Shown here piece after piece: positions 16,733-25,415 of a stretch of DNA of 64,000 nt; the first letter of the stretch is position 1, and each line of letters opens with the position of its first letter. This DNA comes from CATQHD01 sp965202675 (GTDB lineage: Bacteria; Actinomycetota; Acidimicrobiia; Spongiisociales; Spongiisociaceae): the NCBI GenBank assembly GCA_965202675.1, contig OZ241842.1:1054001-1118000 (forward strand), in the 5' to 3' direction. Below the pieces are notes generated by a model. That model was given only the letters and a program-made list of their open reading frames with translations, was not told where the DNA came from and did not search any database. The position numbers and the translations under genes were made by a program.

Positions 16733-19078
16733 TCACGACTTGAACAGCCACTCGACCTCGACCCCCAGTAGAGCCCGAACCTCGGCTTTTACTTCAGGGT
16801 GAAGCTCCAGTCTAGGGTCGCGCTCCACCAGCTCGAAGGCTTCCCGGCGGGCGGCGGTCAGCGCCCTGTGGTCACGGAGGATGTCGGCGATGCGCAGGTC
16901 GGAGAACCCGGACTGCCGGGCGCCGAACACCGTCCCGTGGCCCCGGATGCGCAGGTCTTCCTCTGCCAGACGGAAACCGTCGGAGATATCGACCATGGCG
17001 GCTATCCGCTCCGCTCCGTCCTCGGTGGCGGGGTCGGCCAGCAAAATGCATTGGGCGGGGTGGCGGCCCCTCCCCACCCGGCCCCGGAGCTGGTGCAGCT
17101 GGCTGAGGCCGAAGCGGTCGGCGTCGCGGATGACCATGACGGCGGCGTTGGGCACGTCGATCCCCACCTCGATGACGGTGGTGGCAACCAGGATGTCGAT
17201 CTCGGCGGCGCGGAAGGCCTGCATCACTTCTTCTTTGAGGGAGGGCCGCATCCGGCCGTGCAGCAGACCGACGCGCAGGTCGGGAAAGACCCTGGTCAGC
17301 CGCTCGTGCTCGGCGACGGCGGCGGATGCCTCCTTCGACCGTGCGGAACCCTCCACCAGGGGGCAGACCACGAAAGCCTGCCGTCCTTTCTCCACCTCCC
17401 GGCGGATGGCCTTGTGGACCCGGTCGAGGCCGAAGCCTTCCTTGGACGCCGCCCAGGTCTCGATGGGGCGGCGTCCGCCGGGCATCTCGTCGAGCTCGGA
17501 CACGTCGAGGTCGCCGTAGAGGGTCATGGAAAGGGTCCTGGGGATGGGGGTGGCGGTCATTATCAGCAGGTCGGGGTCCACCCCCTCGGCCTTGTCCTTC
17601 AACTTGACCCGCTGGTGTACTCCGAAGCGGTGCTGCTCGTCGACTACCGCCGCCCCCAGGCGGGCGAAGCGCACCCCCTCCTGGATCAGGGCGTGGGTGC
17701 CGATCACGATGTCGATCTCCCCGCCGGCGATCATTTCCAGCAGCTCCCCCCGTCCGGTCGCGCCCCGGCGGCGGAAATTCACGTCGGCCCGCTCGCCGGT
17801 CAGCAGAGCGGCCCGCAGCACGGAACGGCTGCCGCCCTCGTCCCGGCCCCGGCCCCGGGGGTCTCGGCCGCCGCCCGGTTCCCCGCTGGCCGGTTCCCCG
17901 CCGGCCGCAACCGGCAACGGGATCTCTCCCTCAAGCGGGGGCGCCATCCCGGCGGAGGACAGCAGCCCGTCGATCCCCGCGTAGTGCTGCTCGGCCAGCA
18001 CCTCGGTGGGCGCCATGACCGCCGCCTGGAACCCTCCCTGCACGGCGGTCAGGGCGGCGGCCACCGCCACCACCGTCTTGCCGGAACCCACCTCCCCCTG
18101 GAGCAGGCGGTGCATGGGGTGGGGGGCGGCCATGTCGCGGCGGATCTCGTCGATCACCCGGCTCTGCGCCCCGGTGAGGCGGAACGGGAGGGCGGAGATG
18201 AACTGCTCCACCAACCCGGCGCCCCCCTCCTCGGGTTCCAGGAGATGGGCGACCCCCTGCGAGGCGGCCAGCTTGCGCTGCTTGGTCATGGCCAGCGCCA
18301 CCTCCAGACGGAAGAACTCGTCGAACACGAGCCGGCGGCGGGCGGGTTCGATTTCGGTCATGCTCTCGGGAAAGTGGATGGAGGCGAGGGCGCGGTCCCG
18401 GTCGATCAGCCGGTTCCGCCTGCGCATCTCGGCGGGCAGCGGGTCGGCGACCGGGCGGGACCGCTTCAGGGCGTTGTGGACGCCCAGGCGCATGAAAGAG
18501 GGGCCGACCTCCCCCACCGCGGGATGCACGGGCACCACCCGGCCCACGGCCAGGCTCTCGTGCGCCGAGTCGAGGAGGAATACCGAGGGAGAGTTGATCT
18601 GGAGCCGCCCCCGGTAGCGTTCGATCTTCCCCGACAACGCCACCTCCACCCCCCGGTCGAGGCGGCGGGCCTGGTACGGCTGGTTGAACCACACGGCCCG
18701 GAGGGCGCCGGCGCCGTCGCTGATCACCGCCTCTACGATGACCATCCCCCGCCGGGGGCGCCGCATCGACACCCTGTTCACCCGCCCGATCACGGTTGCC
18801 TCGGCGCCCTCCTCCACTTCTTCCAGGTTCACCCGCCGCGACCGGTCGATGTACCGCCTGGGAACATGGAGCAGCACATCGGTGACAGAACGTATGCCCT
18901 TGCCCCGCAGCACTCTGGCGCGCTTGCCCCCCAGAAACTTGACCCGCTCCACCCCGATCCCGTTCAGATAGGCCAGGCTCCGCCCGGGGCCCTCCGCCCG
19001 CGCATCCTCCGCCTGCACCCGCCTGTGCATGGTTCTGCCCGCCTGCATACCCTCAGGATAGAAACCCCCCGCCGCCAA
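16733..19078 (-). CDS. recG: ATP-dependent DNA helicase RecG
   Basis: 781 residues, longer than the usual 690-740. Remodels stalled replication forks and branched DNA. An N-terminal wedge/OB domain (about 70-180) is followed by the SF2 motor: GEVGSGKTVVA (Walker A), VVDEQHRFGV (DEQH box), TATPIPRTL, and the C-terminal QLHQLRGRVGRG. An extra Gly/Arg/Glu-rich insert of about 40 residues lies between motifs Ia and Ib (after AEQHYAGI). The first ATG at 19078 may be too early; an ATG at 19030 (MHRRVQAED) is possible. Confidence 0.94.
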   Translation of the reverse strand: MAAGGFYPEGMQAGRTMHRRVQAEDARAEGPGRSLAYLNGIGVERVKFLGGKRARVLRGKGIRSVTDVLLHVPRRYIDRSRRVNLEEVEEGAEATVIGRVNRVSMRRPRRGMVIVEAVISDGAGALRAVWFNQPYQARRLDRGVEVALSGKIERYRGRLQINSPSVFLLDSAHESLAVGRVVPVHPAVGEVGPSFMRLGVHNALKRSRPVADPLPAEMRRRNRLIDRDRALASIHFPESMTEIEPARRRLVFDEFFRLEVALAMTKQRKLAASQGVAHLLEPEEGGAGLVEQFISALPFRLTGAQSRVIDEIRRDMAAPHPMHRLLQGEVGSGKTVVAVAAALTAVQGGFQAAVMAPTEVLAEQHYAGIDGLLSSAGMAPPLEGEIPLPVAAGGEPASGEPGGGRDPRGRGRDEGGSRSVLRAALLTGERADVNFRRRGATGRGELLEMIAGGEIDIVIGTHALIQEGVRFARLGAAVVDEQHRFGVHQRVKLKDKAEGVDPDLLIMTATPIPRTLSMTLYGDLDVSELDEMPGGRRPIETWAASKEGFGLDRVHKAIRREVEKGRQAFVVCPLVEGSARSKEASAAVAEHERLTRVFPDLRVGLLHGRMRPSLKEEVMQAFRAAEIDILVATTVIEVGIDVPNAAVMVIRDADRFGLSQLHQLRGRVGRGRHPAQCILLADPATEDGAERIAAMVDISDGFRLAEEDLRIRGHGTVFGARQSGFSDLRIADILRDHRALTAARREAFELVERDPRLELHPEVKAEVRALLGVEVEWLFKS

Positions 19079-19257
19079 ACCGGGCAGCCCTCCTCAGAAC
19101 ATGCGCGGATGGCGGCCGGAAGGCGCCCCGGCACAAGCAACTGTTGGATGGTCTGCCCGATGAGCACGGGCGGCGGGCGTTGCCCCCCGCCGATGGAACA
19201 GCGAAGACACACCCTTTCCTGTGCATCCTCTGCGCCCGGTCGCCCTACAGAGAAAAG

Positions 19258-19389
19258 CCCAACCCCGCGTAAAGCCCGAACCCTGCGAACCCCCAGGTCA
19301 AGCCCCTTTCCCACCCCCGAACCCCTGACAAGAACGCGAAAAACGCCGCCCCGCGCCCCGCTTCGCGGGCCCGGCCCCCACCTCCACCA
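19258..19389 (-). repeat. Dispersed element copy A2, distal part
   Basis: Distal half of a copy A element cut by the IS110 element. It contains the hairpin CCCGC-GAA-GCGGG, then T5 and CGCGTTCTTG (near 19343-19330), and a tail of GGGGTTCGGGGGTGGG type. It aligns with 8150-8305 of copy A1. Confidence 0.7.
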
Positions 19390-19400
19390 TGCGTGTTTTA

Positions 19401-19619
19401 CTGGTGGGTGGTAGGCCCCGGTAGGGATGGCTCAACGCCGCCTGCCCCGGGATTTGCTCCAGCATGCTGGAGCAAATTTTTCGGTGGCTTTCCAGGTGAT
19501 TGCCTCCCTGCCGGGTTCCCTTGTGGATGTCGCTTAATAGGAGCTTGATTGCCCACACGTGTACGGGTGTTTCCCTACGCATGGTTGCGCACCACCCGGG
19601 GTTCTACCACCGTAACCAG
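19401..19619 (+). ncRNA. Candidate IS110 bridge RNA
   Basis: The noncoding left end can close on itself: 19401-19421 pairs with 19596-19619 over about 19 bp in three helices (CTGGT/ACCAG, GGTGGTAG/CTACCACC, CCCCGG/CCGGGG) separated by small bulges. Inside is a perfect 26-nt palindrome (19452-19477, half-site ATTTGCTCCAGCA) followed by T5. IS110 elements are known to encode a bridge RNA here. The exact ends and guide loops are not resolved by eye. Confidence 0.55.
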
Positions 19620-19636
19620 AACAGAAAGGATACCCC

Positions 19637-20692
19637 ATGTCCACCACCACCGGGAACCCGGCGCCGGCGGCCGTAGCCGGGATTGATTCCCACAAAGACA
19701 CCCTGGCGGCCTGCGTGATCGACCAGGCCGGACGGCCCGTCGAGCACCAGACCTTCGACAACACCCCCCAAGGGCACCGCAAAGCCATCGCCTGGCTCCA
19801 ACGCCGCAACATCGCCCGGGTCGGGATCGAGGGATCCGGAAGCTACGGACGGCCCCTGGCGCTGCGGCTCGCCGCCGAGGGCGTCAACACGGTCGAGGTT
19901 CCCCCGCAGATGACCGCCCAAGCCCGCCGCCGGCAGCGCACCCGCCAAAAAACCGACCGCCTCGACGCGCTGGCCATCGCCCGCGTCGCCGCCCGCGAGG
20001 ACGACCTCCCGGCGCCTCGCTGCGATGAAACAACCGACGACCTGCGGTCTCTGGTGTTCTACCGCCGGGAGTTGGTCGAAGCCCGCACCGCTCAGATCAA
20101 CCGCCTCCACGCGGATCTGATCCAGCTCCGGCCCGGATACCACAAACAACTGGGCGCCGAAGGCCTGGCCACGCCCAAGGCTCTCAACCGGGTCAGCCGG
20201 CAGATCGCCAAATGCCCGACCACCCGAGCCCAGGTAGCTAAATCCCGGATCAAGAACATACGGCAGCTGCTGCGCCAGGTCCAGGACCTCGACGCCCAGA
20301 TCGCCTGCCTCATGGACGCGATCGACACTCCCCTGACCGATATCCACGGCATCGGGACCCTCACCGCCGCGGAGATCATCGCCGAAGCGGGCGAACCCGG
20401 CCGATACCCCACCAAGGCCAAATTCGCCATGGCCAACGGAACCGCACCCATCGAGGCGTCCTCAGGACGGGTCGTGCGGCATCGGCTCAACCGAGGCGGC
20501 AACCGCCGCATCAACCGGGCGCTCTACTACGCGGCGCTGTCCCAGATCGCCCGGCCCGGCACCGAGGGACGATGCTTCTACGAACGGCTCCTCAAACAAG
20601 GCAAAACCAAACGAGAAGCCCTCCGCATCCTAAAAACGGCGCATCTCCGACCGGGTCTGGACCCACCTCCAAACCACCAACATTTGACATAG
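19637..20692 (+). CDS. IS110-family transposase (recombinase)
   Basis: 351 residues. N-terminal RuvC-like DEDD domain: GIDSHKDTL, then IEGSGSYG, then KTDRLDALAIARVA supply the four acidic residues. The C-terminal Tnp domain has NGTAPIEASSG with the conserved nucleophilic serine region and GGNRRINRALYYAA. The last 18 codons look out of frame: after EALRILK the alternative frame reads RRISDRVWTHLQTTNI and stops at 20685-20687, which is the expected family ending. One extra A in the A5 run near 20630 explains this. It may be inactive or still functional, because only the tail differs. Confidence 0.92.
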   Translation: MSTTTGNPAPAAVAGIDSHKDTLAACVIDQAGRPVEHQTFDNTPQGHRKAIAWLQRRNIARVGIEGSGSYGRPLALRLAAEGVNTVEVPPQMTAQARRRQRTRQKTDRLDALAIARVAAREDDLPAPRCDETTDDLRSLVFYRRELVEARTAQINRLHADLIQLRPGYHKQLGAEGLATPKALNRVSRQIAKCPTTRAQVAKSRIKNIRQLLRQVQDLDAQIACLMDAIDTPLTDIHGIGTLTAAEIIAEAGEPGRYPTKAKFAMANGTAPIEASSGRVVRHRLNRGGNRRINRALYYAALSQIARPGTEGRCFYERLLKQGKTKREALRILKTAHLRPGLDPPPNHQHLT

Positions 20693-20697
20693 GAGCT

Positions 20698-20882
20698 CAC
20701 CACCTGGATTCCGGACGCGTTCGGTCAGTACCCGGCAGGGCCGCGTTCGGAAGATGATCCCTGTCACGGTCTGCGGCGCCTGCCGACCGGAGGTGATTGC
20801 AGCTTCTTCATTAATACAGCATCGGTGCGACAAGGTCAATACCCTTGTAGGCGGATCCGACGGATTTTTTTGTCATTCCGCG
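20698..20882 (-). repeat. Dispersed element copy A2, proximal part with promoter
   Basis: Proximal half of copy A2, separated from its distal half by the IS110 element. Over about 170 bp it is nearly identical to 8310-8485. It keeps the A7 tract, the promoter at 20839-20811 and the GGTC/GACC hairpin, in which paired and unpaired changes occur. Transcription from it would now run into the IS in antisense. Confidence 0.75.
20811..20839 (-). promoter_or_regulatory. Sigma-70-type promoter of element A2
   Basis: -35 TTGACC (20839-20834), 17-bp spacer, -10 TATTAA (20816-20811). Identical hexamers to copy A1. Confidence 0.65.
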
Positions 20883-20955
20883 ATTTACATCTTGCGCATG
20901 GCGGGAACGCCCGGGGCGGCGCCGGCGAACGGATATCCGCCCAACGCCGGACGGG

Positions 20956-20961
20956 TAGACT
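20956..20961 (+). promoter_or_regulatory. -10 element TAGACT of a leaderless transcript
   Basis: TANNNT hexamer 6 nt before the ATG at 20968. This is the usual distance for leaderless actinobacterial mRNAs. No ribosome site fits between. Confidence 0.5.
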
Positions 20962-20967
20962 GGGGGT

Positions 20968-21180
20968 ATGCAAGGCGTGGTCAAGGTCTACGATCCGAAT
21001 ACCGGGGCGGGGGTGGTGGTGCTCGACGAGGACCGCAGCGAGGTGTACCTGCGGGCGGGGTCGCTGGCGGGCAGCGTGTTCCGTCTGCTCCGCCAGGGCC
21101 AGCGGATCGTGTTCGAGGTCGAGGAGGACGGCGGGCGGCGGTTCGCCCATTCGGTGCGGATGGGCTCCGACGGCAGATGA
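20968..21180 (+). CDS. Small cold-shock-like OB-fold protein
   Basis: 70 residues. The N-terminus MQGVVKVYDPNTGAGVVV resembles the first two strands of cold-shock proteins (GxVKxFDxxxGxGFI), but the aromatic RNP motifs are reduced. The rest (LRQGQRIVFEVEEDGGRR) fits strands 4-5. Probably binds nucleic acid. Apparently leaderless. It precedes the AsnC-like gene by 73 nt. Confidence 0.6.
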   Translation: MQGVVKVYDPNTGAGVVVLDEDRSEVYLRAGSLAGSVFRLLRQGQRIVFEVEEDGGRRFAHSVRMGSDGR

Positions 21181-21253
21181 GCGGCGCCGCCCCGAAGACG
21201 CCGGACCGGGTATAGTTCACGGGGTCGGACCAGAGGACGGGAGAGTAAACGAC

Positions 21254-21487
21254 GTGGTCGATGCATACGTACTCATTCAGACCGAAGTCGGCAAGGCCAA
21301 GGGGGTGGTGGAGGCGGTCCGCCTCATCGACGGCATCACGTCCGCCGACGACGTAACCGGACCCTACGACGTGATCGTGCGGGCGGAAGCCGACGACGTA
21401 GACGCCCTGGGCCGGCTGGTGGTGGCCAAGATCCAGGCCATCAGCGGCATCACCCGAACCCTTACCTGCCCGGTCGTCCACCTCTGA
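21254..21487 (+). CDS. Stand-alone Lrp/AsnC ligand-binding (RAM) domain protein
   Basis: 77 residues. Only the effector-binding ferredoxin-like fold is present; the DNA-binding HTH of Lrp is missing. VDAYVLIQTEVGKAKGVVEA and GPYDVIVRAEADDVDALG are typical of the actinobacterial single-domain family often encoded near ddl. GTG start at 21254, preceded by GGGAG at about 10 nt, and a -10 TATAGT about 40 nt upstream. Confidence 0.85.
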   Translation: MVDAYVLIQTEVGKAKGVVEAVRLIDGITSADDVTGPYDVIVRAEADDVDALGRLVVAKIQAISGITRTLTCPVVHL

Positions 21488-21500
21488 ATCACAGCCGCCT

Positions 21501-21527
21501 CCCGGCGGCCGGGTCCCCGCCGCCGGG
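21501..21527. terminator. Bidirectional GC hairpin between convergent genes
   Basis: CCCGGCGGC (21501-21509) and GCCGCCGGG (21519-21527) form a 9-bp stem with a 9-nt loop between the stops of the AsnC-like gene and ddl. No T run follows, as is common in high-GC actinobacteria. Confidence 0.5.
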
Positions 21528-21529
21528 GG

Positions 21530-22606
21530 TCAACCCAGCTTGGCGGCGATAGAGGAGGCGCTCCGGAGGGCCCTCCCGTCGGCGCCCGCCGTGGAGAACA
21601 CCCTCGCCTTGGATTCCTCCAGCTCCGCCGCCATGTCCAGCACCAGCTGCCGGCGGCTGACGGGCGGATCGACCCACAGATACAGCGAAAGGCTCCCCGG
21701 TATGGTGTTGATCTCGTTGACCCAGAGCTCGCCCCCGCTCTCCAGGAAATCGAGGCGGGCCATGGAACGGACCCCGGCTATCCGGGCGGCCCGGGAGGCC
21801 ATGTCCCTGATCCGGCTTTCGAGTTGCTCGGGTATGTCGGCGGGGAGCTGGCGCTCGGAGCCTTCGATCCCCCCTCCGCTCAGATACTTCTCCCGGTAGC
21901 TGTAGAAGGCGTCGCTCACCGGCGCCTCGATGGCGGACAGCTGCAGGTACGGATAGGTGCGGGCGGCCACATTCAGGTCCCTGCCGGCGGGCAGGTAGGG
22001 CTCGACCAGCGCCCCCCGGTACATGTGCGGGGAGGAGTAGGCCAGGGCAACGGCGGTGTCGTGGTCCTCCACCACCTCTATGCCGATGGACGACCCCCCG
22101 AAACGGGGCTTGACGATGTACGGCGGGGGAAACGGGGGCGGCGCATCCTCCGCCACTGCGCAGCGCGGGAGGCTGGGCAGGCCGGCGGCGGCGATCAGGG
22201 CGCCGAAGGCCAGCTTGTCCATCGCCAGCGCCGAGGCCGCCGCGCCGGGGCCGGAGTAACGGATCCCGGCGAGGTCGAGGGCGGCTTGCAGGGTGCCGTC
22301 CTCCCCCGGCCCGCCGTGGCAGCACAGCAGGGCCGTCTCCACCCCCAGGGAACGGCGCTTGGCCGTCCAGCCCGACCCCGGCTCGGCTACGAAGCGGAGT
22401 TCCCTCGACTTGGGCGGCGGACCGGCCCCGAAGTCGGCCGCCTCGCTCGCCGGATCGACCTGGTACCAGGTTCCGGTTTTCGACCAGTAGACAACGGTCG
22501 GGTTCCGCCCGGCGTCCCACAGCAGGCGGGCGGCCTGCAGCCCGGTCAGGACGCTGATGTCATGCTCGGGGGACGGCCCGCCGAATACCACCGCCGGAGG
22601 GGTCAC
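21530..22606 (-). CDS. ddl: D-alanine--D-alanine ligase family protein
   Basis: 358 residues. ATP-grasp enzyme joining two D-alanines for peptidoglycan. N-terminal FGGPSPEHDISVLTG is the substrate-domain motif. CCHGGPGEDGTLQ, YIVKPRFGGSSIGI and the metal-binding NEINTIPGS close to the end are conserved. Convergent with the AsnC-like gene. The next MurF-type ligase in the pathway is encoded 1.2 kb away. Confidence 0.92.
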   Translation of the reverse strand: MTPPAVVFGGPSPEHDISVLTGLQAARLLWDAGRNPTVVYWSKTGTWYQVDPASEAADFGAGPPPKSRELRFVAEPGSGWTAKRRSLGVETALLCCHGGPGEDGTLQAALDLAGIRYSGPGAAASALAMDKLAFGALIAAAGLPSLPRCAVAEDAPPPFPPPYIVKPRFGGSSIGIEVVEDHDTAVALAYSSPHMYRGALVEPYLPAGRDLNVAARTYPYLQLSAIEAPVSDAFYSYREKYLSGGGIEGSERQLPADIPEQLESRIRDMASRAARIAGVRSMARLDFLESGGELWVNEINTIPGSLSLYLWVDPPVSRRQLVLDMAAELEESKARVFSTAGADGRALRSASSIAAKLG

Positions 22607-22871
22607 GGCCCCTCTCCTCGGCGGCCTGCTCGGATGGTCGGATGCGGTATGGCATGCATTCTGGATTTTCCTGGGGGCATTCTACGGCATCGGGCCGCTC
22701 CGGCCGTGTTATCTGCCGCCGGACGCGGTCCCGGCGGCGCCCGCCTCTCATCACGGAGCCGGACAGGCGGCGCAGGGCGGGGTTCGGGGCGGGTGGTAGG
22801 ATGCGGCGGGTGAGGCCGTCATCGCCGAAGCTCCGGGGCGCCGCCGGTTGACCTGGCCCGGCAGGTGATGG

Positions 22872-23846
22872 ATGCGGACGAACCGAGGATCAGGCGCCCC
22901 GCCGCGGTCTTCCGGGGGGTGGGTTGCCGAGGGCACGCGGCCGGGCCGGTTCGGCCCTTCCGAGTGGGCGTTGGGAGTCGGCGCCGGGCTGGCCGGGGCG
23001 CTCTTCTTCCATACGGTGGGGCTTCTGGACCGATGGGGTTACTCGCCGGTGGCGGCGGCGGCCGGTATGAAAACCGCCGGGCTGCTGATGCTGGCGGCGG
23101 CTTGGTTCGGCGCCCGGAAGGGGCGGGCCGCCCTGCCGGCCGGAGGTCTGTTGGGCAGGTGTTGGTTGATGGGGTGCCTCCAGGCCGCCGCCAACATATG
23201 CGGGGCGTGGACGGTGGCGCTGGGCGGAGCGGGTTACGCCGCCGCGTTGGTGAGCGCCATCCCCGTGCTGGGGGTCGTGTTCTCGGCGGTCGGCCTGCGG
23301 CGGCGGCCGGGGGGAATCGTGCTGGCGGGGGCCGCAGCCGGCGGTTTGGGTGTTCTGCTGGTCGGAGGCGGCGGGGTCTGGGGCGGGGCCGTCCCCGCGG
23401 CGGCGCTGCTCTTGGGGATGGCGGGTCCGGTGTTCTTCGCGCTGAGCGACGTGGTGCTGGTGCCGATGTCGCAGAAACTGGGGGCGGCGGCGGCGAAGCT
23501 GTGGACCAACACGGCGGCGGCGCCGATGCTATGGGCGGGGGCGTTGCTGATCCCCGGCGGCGGAACGGTGAGGGCGTCGGGCGCCGCGGCGGCGGTTGCG
23601 GCGGTCGGCGGAGCGGCGATGACCGCCGGTGCGGTGGCGGCGGCGGTGCTGTTCGCCCGTGTCGGCGGGGGGCGCGGGCAGGTCATGTCGCTGCTGATAA
23701 CGGTGTTCGCGGTGTCGGGCTCGCTGCTGTTGGGGTTGGAGGCGTTCAACTGGTGGCAGGCGGCCGGCTTCGCGCTGATCGGGTTGGGCGGGTGGGGAAT
23801 GAGCCGGCCGGAACCCGCCGGGCGGTATCGGAGCGCAAGCGGTTGA
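22872..23846 (+). CDS. EamA/DMT-family transporter
   Basis: 324 residues, about ten hydrophobic helices in two halves, very Gly/Ala-rich. The N-terminal 30 residues are hydrophilic. The pattern of two EamA repeats of about 140 residues suggests a drug/metabolite exporter or carrier; the substrate is unknown. Stands alone on the plus strand between ddl and the MurF-type gene. Confidence 0.75.
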   Translation: MRTNRGSGAPPRSSGGWVAEGTRPGRFGPSEWALGVGAGLAGALFFHTVGLLDRWGYSPVAAAAGMKTAGLLMLAAAWFGARKGRAALPAGGLLGRCWLMGCLQAAANICGAWTVALGGAGYAAALVSAIPVLGVVFSAVGLRRRPGGIVLAGAAAGGLGVLLVGGGGVWGGAVPAAALLLGMAGPVFFALSDVVLVPMSQKLGAAAAKLWTNTAAAPMLWAGALLIPGGGTVRASGAAAAVAAVGGAAMTAGAVAAAVLFARVGGGRGQVMSLLITVFAVSGSLLLGLEAFNWWQAAGFALIGLGGWGMSRPEPAGRYRSASG

Positions 23847-23861
23847 TCCGCAGCGCGTCCG

Positions 23862-25415
23862 TCAGGGGTAATGGTCGGGGAGGTCGTTTTCGTAGAGGAC
23901 GGCGTCGCCGGGGCCCAGGTTGGTGCGCACCCAGACCACTGCTTCCTCCCGGCTGCGCACGGTGATCACCGAAGCGTCTCCCCGGGCGGCGCCTTCCAGC
24001 AGGGCTCTACGGTTGGTCCTGCCCACGATCACCAGGCAGTCGGCCACTTCGGCGGCGGCGGCGGCGAACCGGACGTTCTCGCGGCGCTGGCGGGGTCCCA
24101 TCTCCACCATCCCGGGGGTGACCACCACCCGGCGGGCGCCGGCGGCGCCCTGGCGGGACAGGACCTCCAGCGCCTTGGCCGCCCCGGCGGGGTTGGAGTT
24201 GAAGGTGTCGTCGATGATCGAGAACCCCTTCTCGGAGGTGATGATCGACTGGCGGTGTTCCGCCGGGGCGAGACGTTCGGCCCGATCCATGATCCGGGCG
24301 GCCGGGACGCCTAGTTCCAGCGCCGCCGCCGCGGCGCAGGCCAGGTTGGAGGTGAACACCCCCGAGACGGACAGCTCCCCCGCCCGCCTGCCCCTGATGT
24401 AGACCGCCACCCGGCCGCGCCTCTCGCTGACCCGGACATCGGCGGCCCTCCGGGTGCTGCCGCATCGCCACACCCTGCGGCCTGCCTTTTCCGTTTCGTC
24501 CGCCAGCTTCTCGAGGGCGGGATGGTCGACATTCAGCACCACCGCCTCGGCCGGCTCGATCAGCTCGGATTTGGCCTGCACGATGCGCTCCTCCGTGCGG
24601 AAGCGCTGCAGGTGGACGGGGCCGATGGCGGTGATAACGGCGATCGACGGGCGCAGCCAGGTGCAGATTTCGGCAATCTCCCCCCGGCCGTAGGCACCCA
24701 TCTCGGCTATGAAAACCTCGGCGTCGGGCGTCAGATGCTCGTTCACGGCCCTTGCCAGCCCCAGCCGGTTGTTGAAGCTGGCCGGGCTGGCGGTGACCCG
24801 CCGGGCGCCGTCCACGAGATGGTGGACGTACCATTTGGTGGAGGTCTTTCCGTAACTGCCGGTAATGCCCACCACGGTCGGATCCACACGCGCCAGGACG
24901 GACGCCGCCCGATCCACAAACTTCTGCGACAGCCGCCTCTCCAGCGGGGCGGCCAGCCACAGCGCCAGGTCCAAGCAGGTGTAGAACGCGAGAAGGGAGG
25001 CGATCGCATACGACTCGACGCCGGCCCTGCCCCACAGCGCCGATATGAGCGAGTAGATCACCGCCGAGCTGATCGCGTAGAGCAGAACCGCCAGGGCCGT
25101 GAGCCGTTTCAGGCGGGCGGTCCATGCCAGCACCGAGGTGCGGCCCCAATGGCTGAGACCCCTAGGGAATATCGCCATTGCTGCAAATCCGAGCACGTAG
25201 GAGATCGAAGCCGGGCCGGCTATCCAGCCGATGACAGCCGCCGCCAGCAACAGCGGCTCGATCATGTTGATGCGGGAGCTCGACACCCAGACCATCCGCA
25301 TCCTCGTTACGGAACCGGGCAGGTAATGCTCCCGCTGGGCCACCCGCAGCCATCTCATGCCCGACATCAAGGACAGGGACGTGATCAAGGCAATCGACAG
25401 CGCCGAACCGATCAC
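23862..25415 (-). CDS. MurF-type Mur ligase with N-terminal membrane domain
   Basis: 517 residues. Residues 1-180 hold about five hydrophobic segments, unusual for a Mur ligase. The catalytic part then follows: GITGSYGKTSTKWYV (ATP site, about residue 185), SFNNRLGLARAVNEH, IAEMGAYGRGEI, and DTFNSNPAGAAKALEVL. These match MurF, which adds D-Ala-D-Ala to the UDP-muramyl tripeptide. The chosen GTG at 25415 overlaps the upstream hydrolase stop (GTGA), so translation is coupled. Proximity to ddl supports a MurF role, but a cyanophycin-synthetase-like ligase cannot be excluded. Confidence 0.82.
   Translation of the reverse strand: MIGSALSIALITSLSLMSGMRWLRVAQREHYLPGSVTRMRMVWVSSSRINMIEPLLLAAAVIGWIAGPASISYVLGFAAMAIFPRGLSHWGRTSVLAWTARLKRLTALAVLLYAISSAVIYSLISALWGRAGVESYAIASLLAFYTCLDLALWLAAPLERRLSQKFVDRAASVLARVDPTVVGITGSYGKTSTKWYVHHLVDGARRVTASPASFNNRLGLARAVNEHLTPDAEVFIAEMGAYGRGEIAEICTWLRPSIAVITAIGPVHLQRFRTEERIVQAKSELIEPAEAVVLNVDHPALEKLADETEKAGRRVWRCGSTRRAADVRVSERRGRVAVYIRGRRAGELSVSGVFTSNLACAAAAALELGVPAARIMDRAERLAPAEHRQSIITSEKGFSIIDDTFNSNPAGAAKALEVLSRQGAAGARRVVVTPGMVEMGPRQRRENVRFAAAAAEVADCLVIVGRTNRRALLEGAARGDASVITVRSREEAVVWVRTNLGPGDAVLYENDLPDHYP

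Larger units (their letters stand above)
19390..20697 (+). mobile_element. IS110-family insertion sequence
   Basis: About 1.3 kb. The boundaries were found by comparing the split copy A2 with intact copy A1: both junctions carry CACCA (19385-19389 and 20698-20702), which is single in A1. Inside are a 247-nt noncoding left end, the DEDD transposase gene and only about 5 nt after its stop. No terminal inverted repeats are visible, as expected for IS110, whose target choice is set by a bridge RNA encoded in the noncoding end. Confidence 0.85.

Noticed and set aside
16799..19414. 871-codon open frame opposite recG
   Set aside because: His/Pro/Gly-rich composition without motifs; antisense shadow of recG. 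Similar long shadows lie opposite acs (31039-33906) and fumC/sufC2 (53750-56161).
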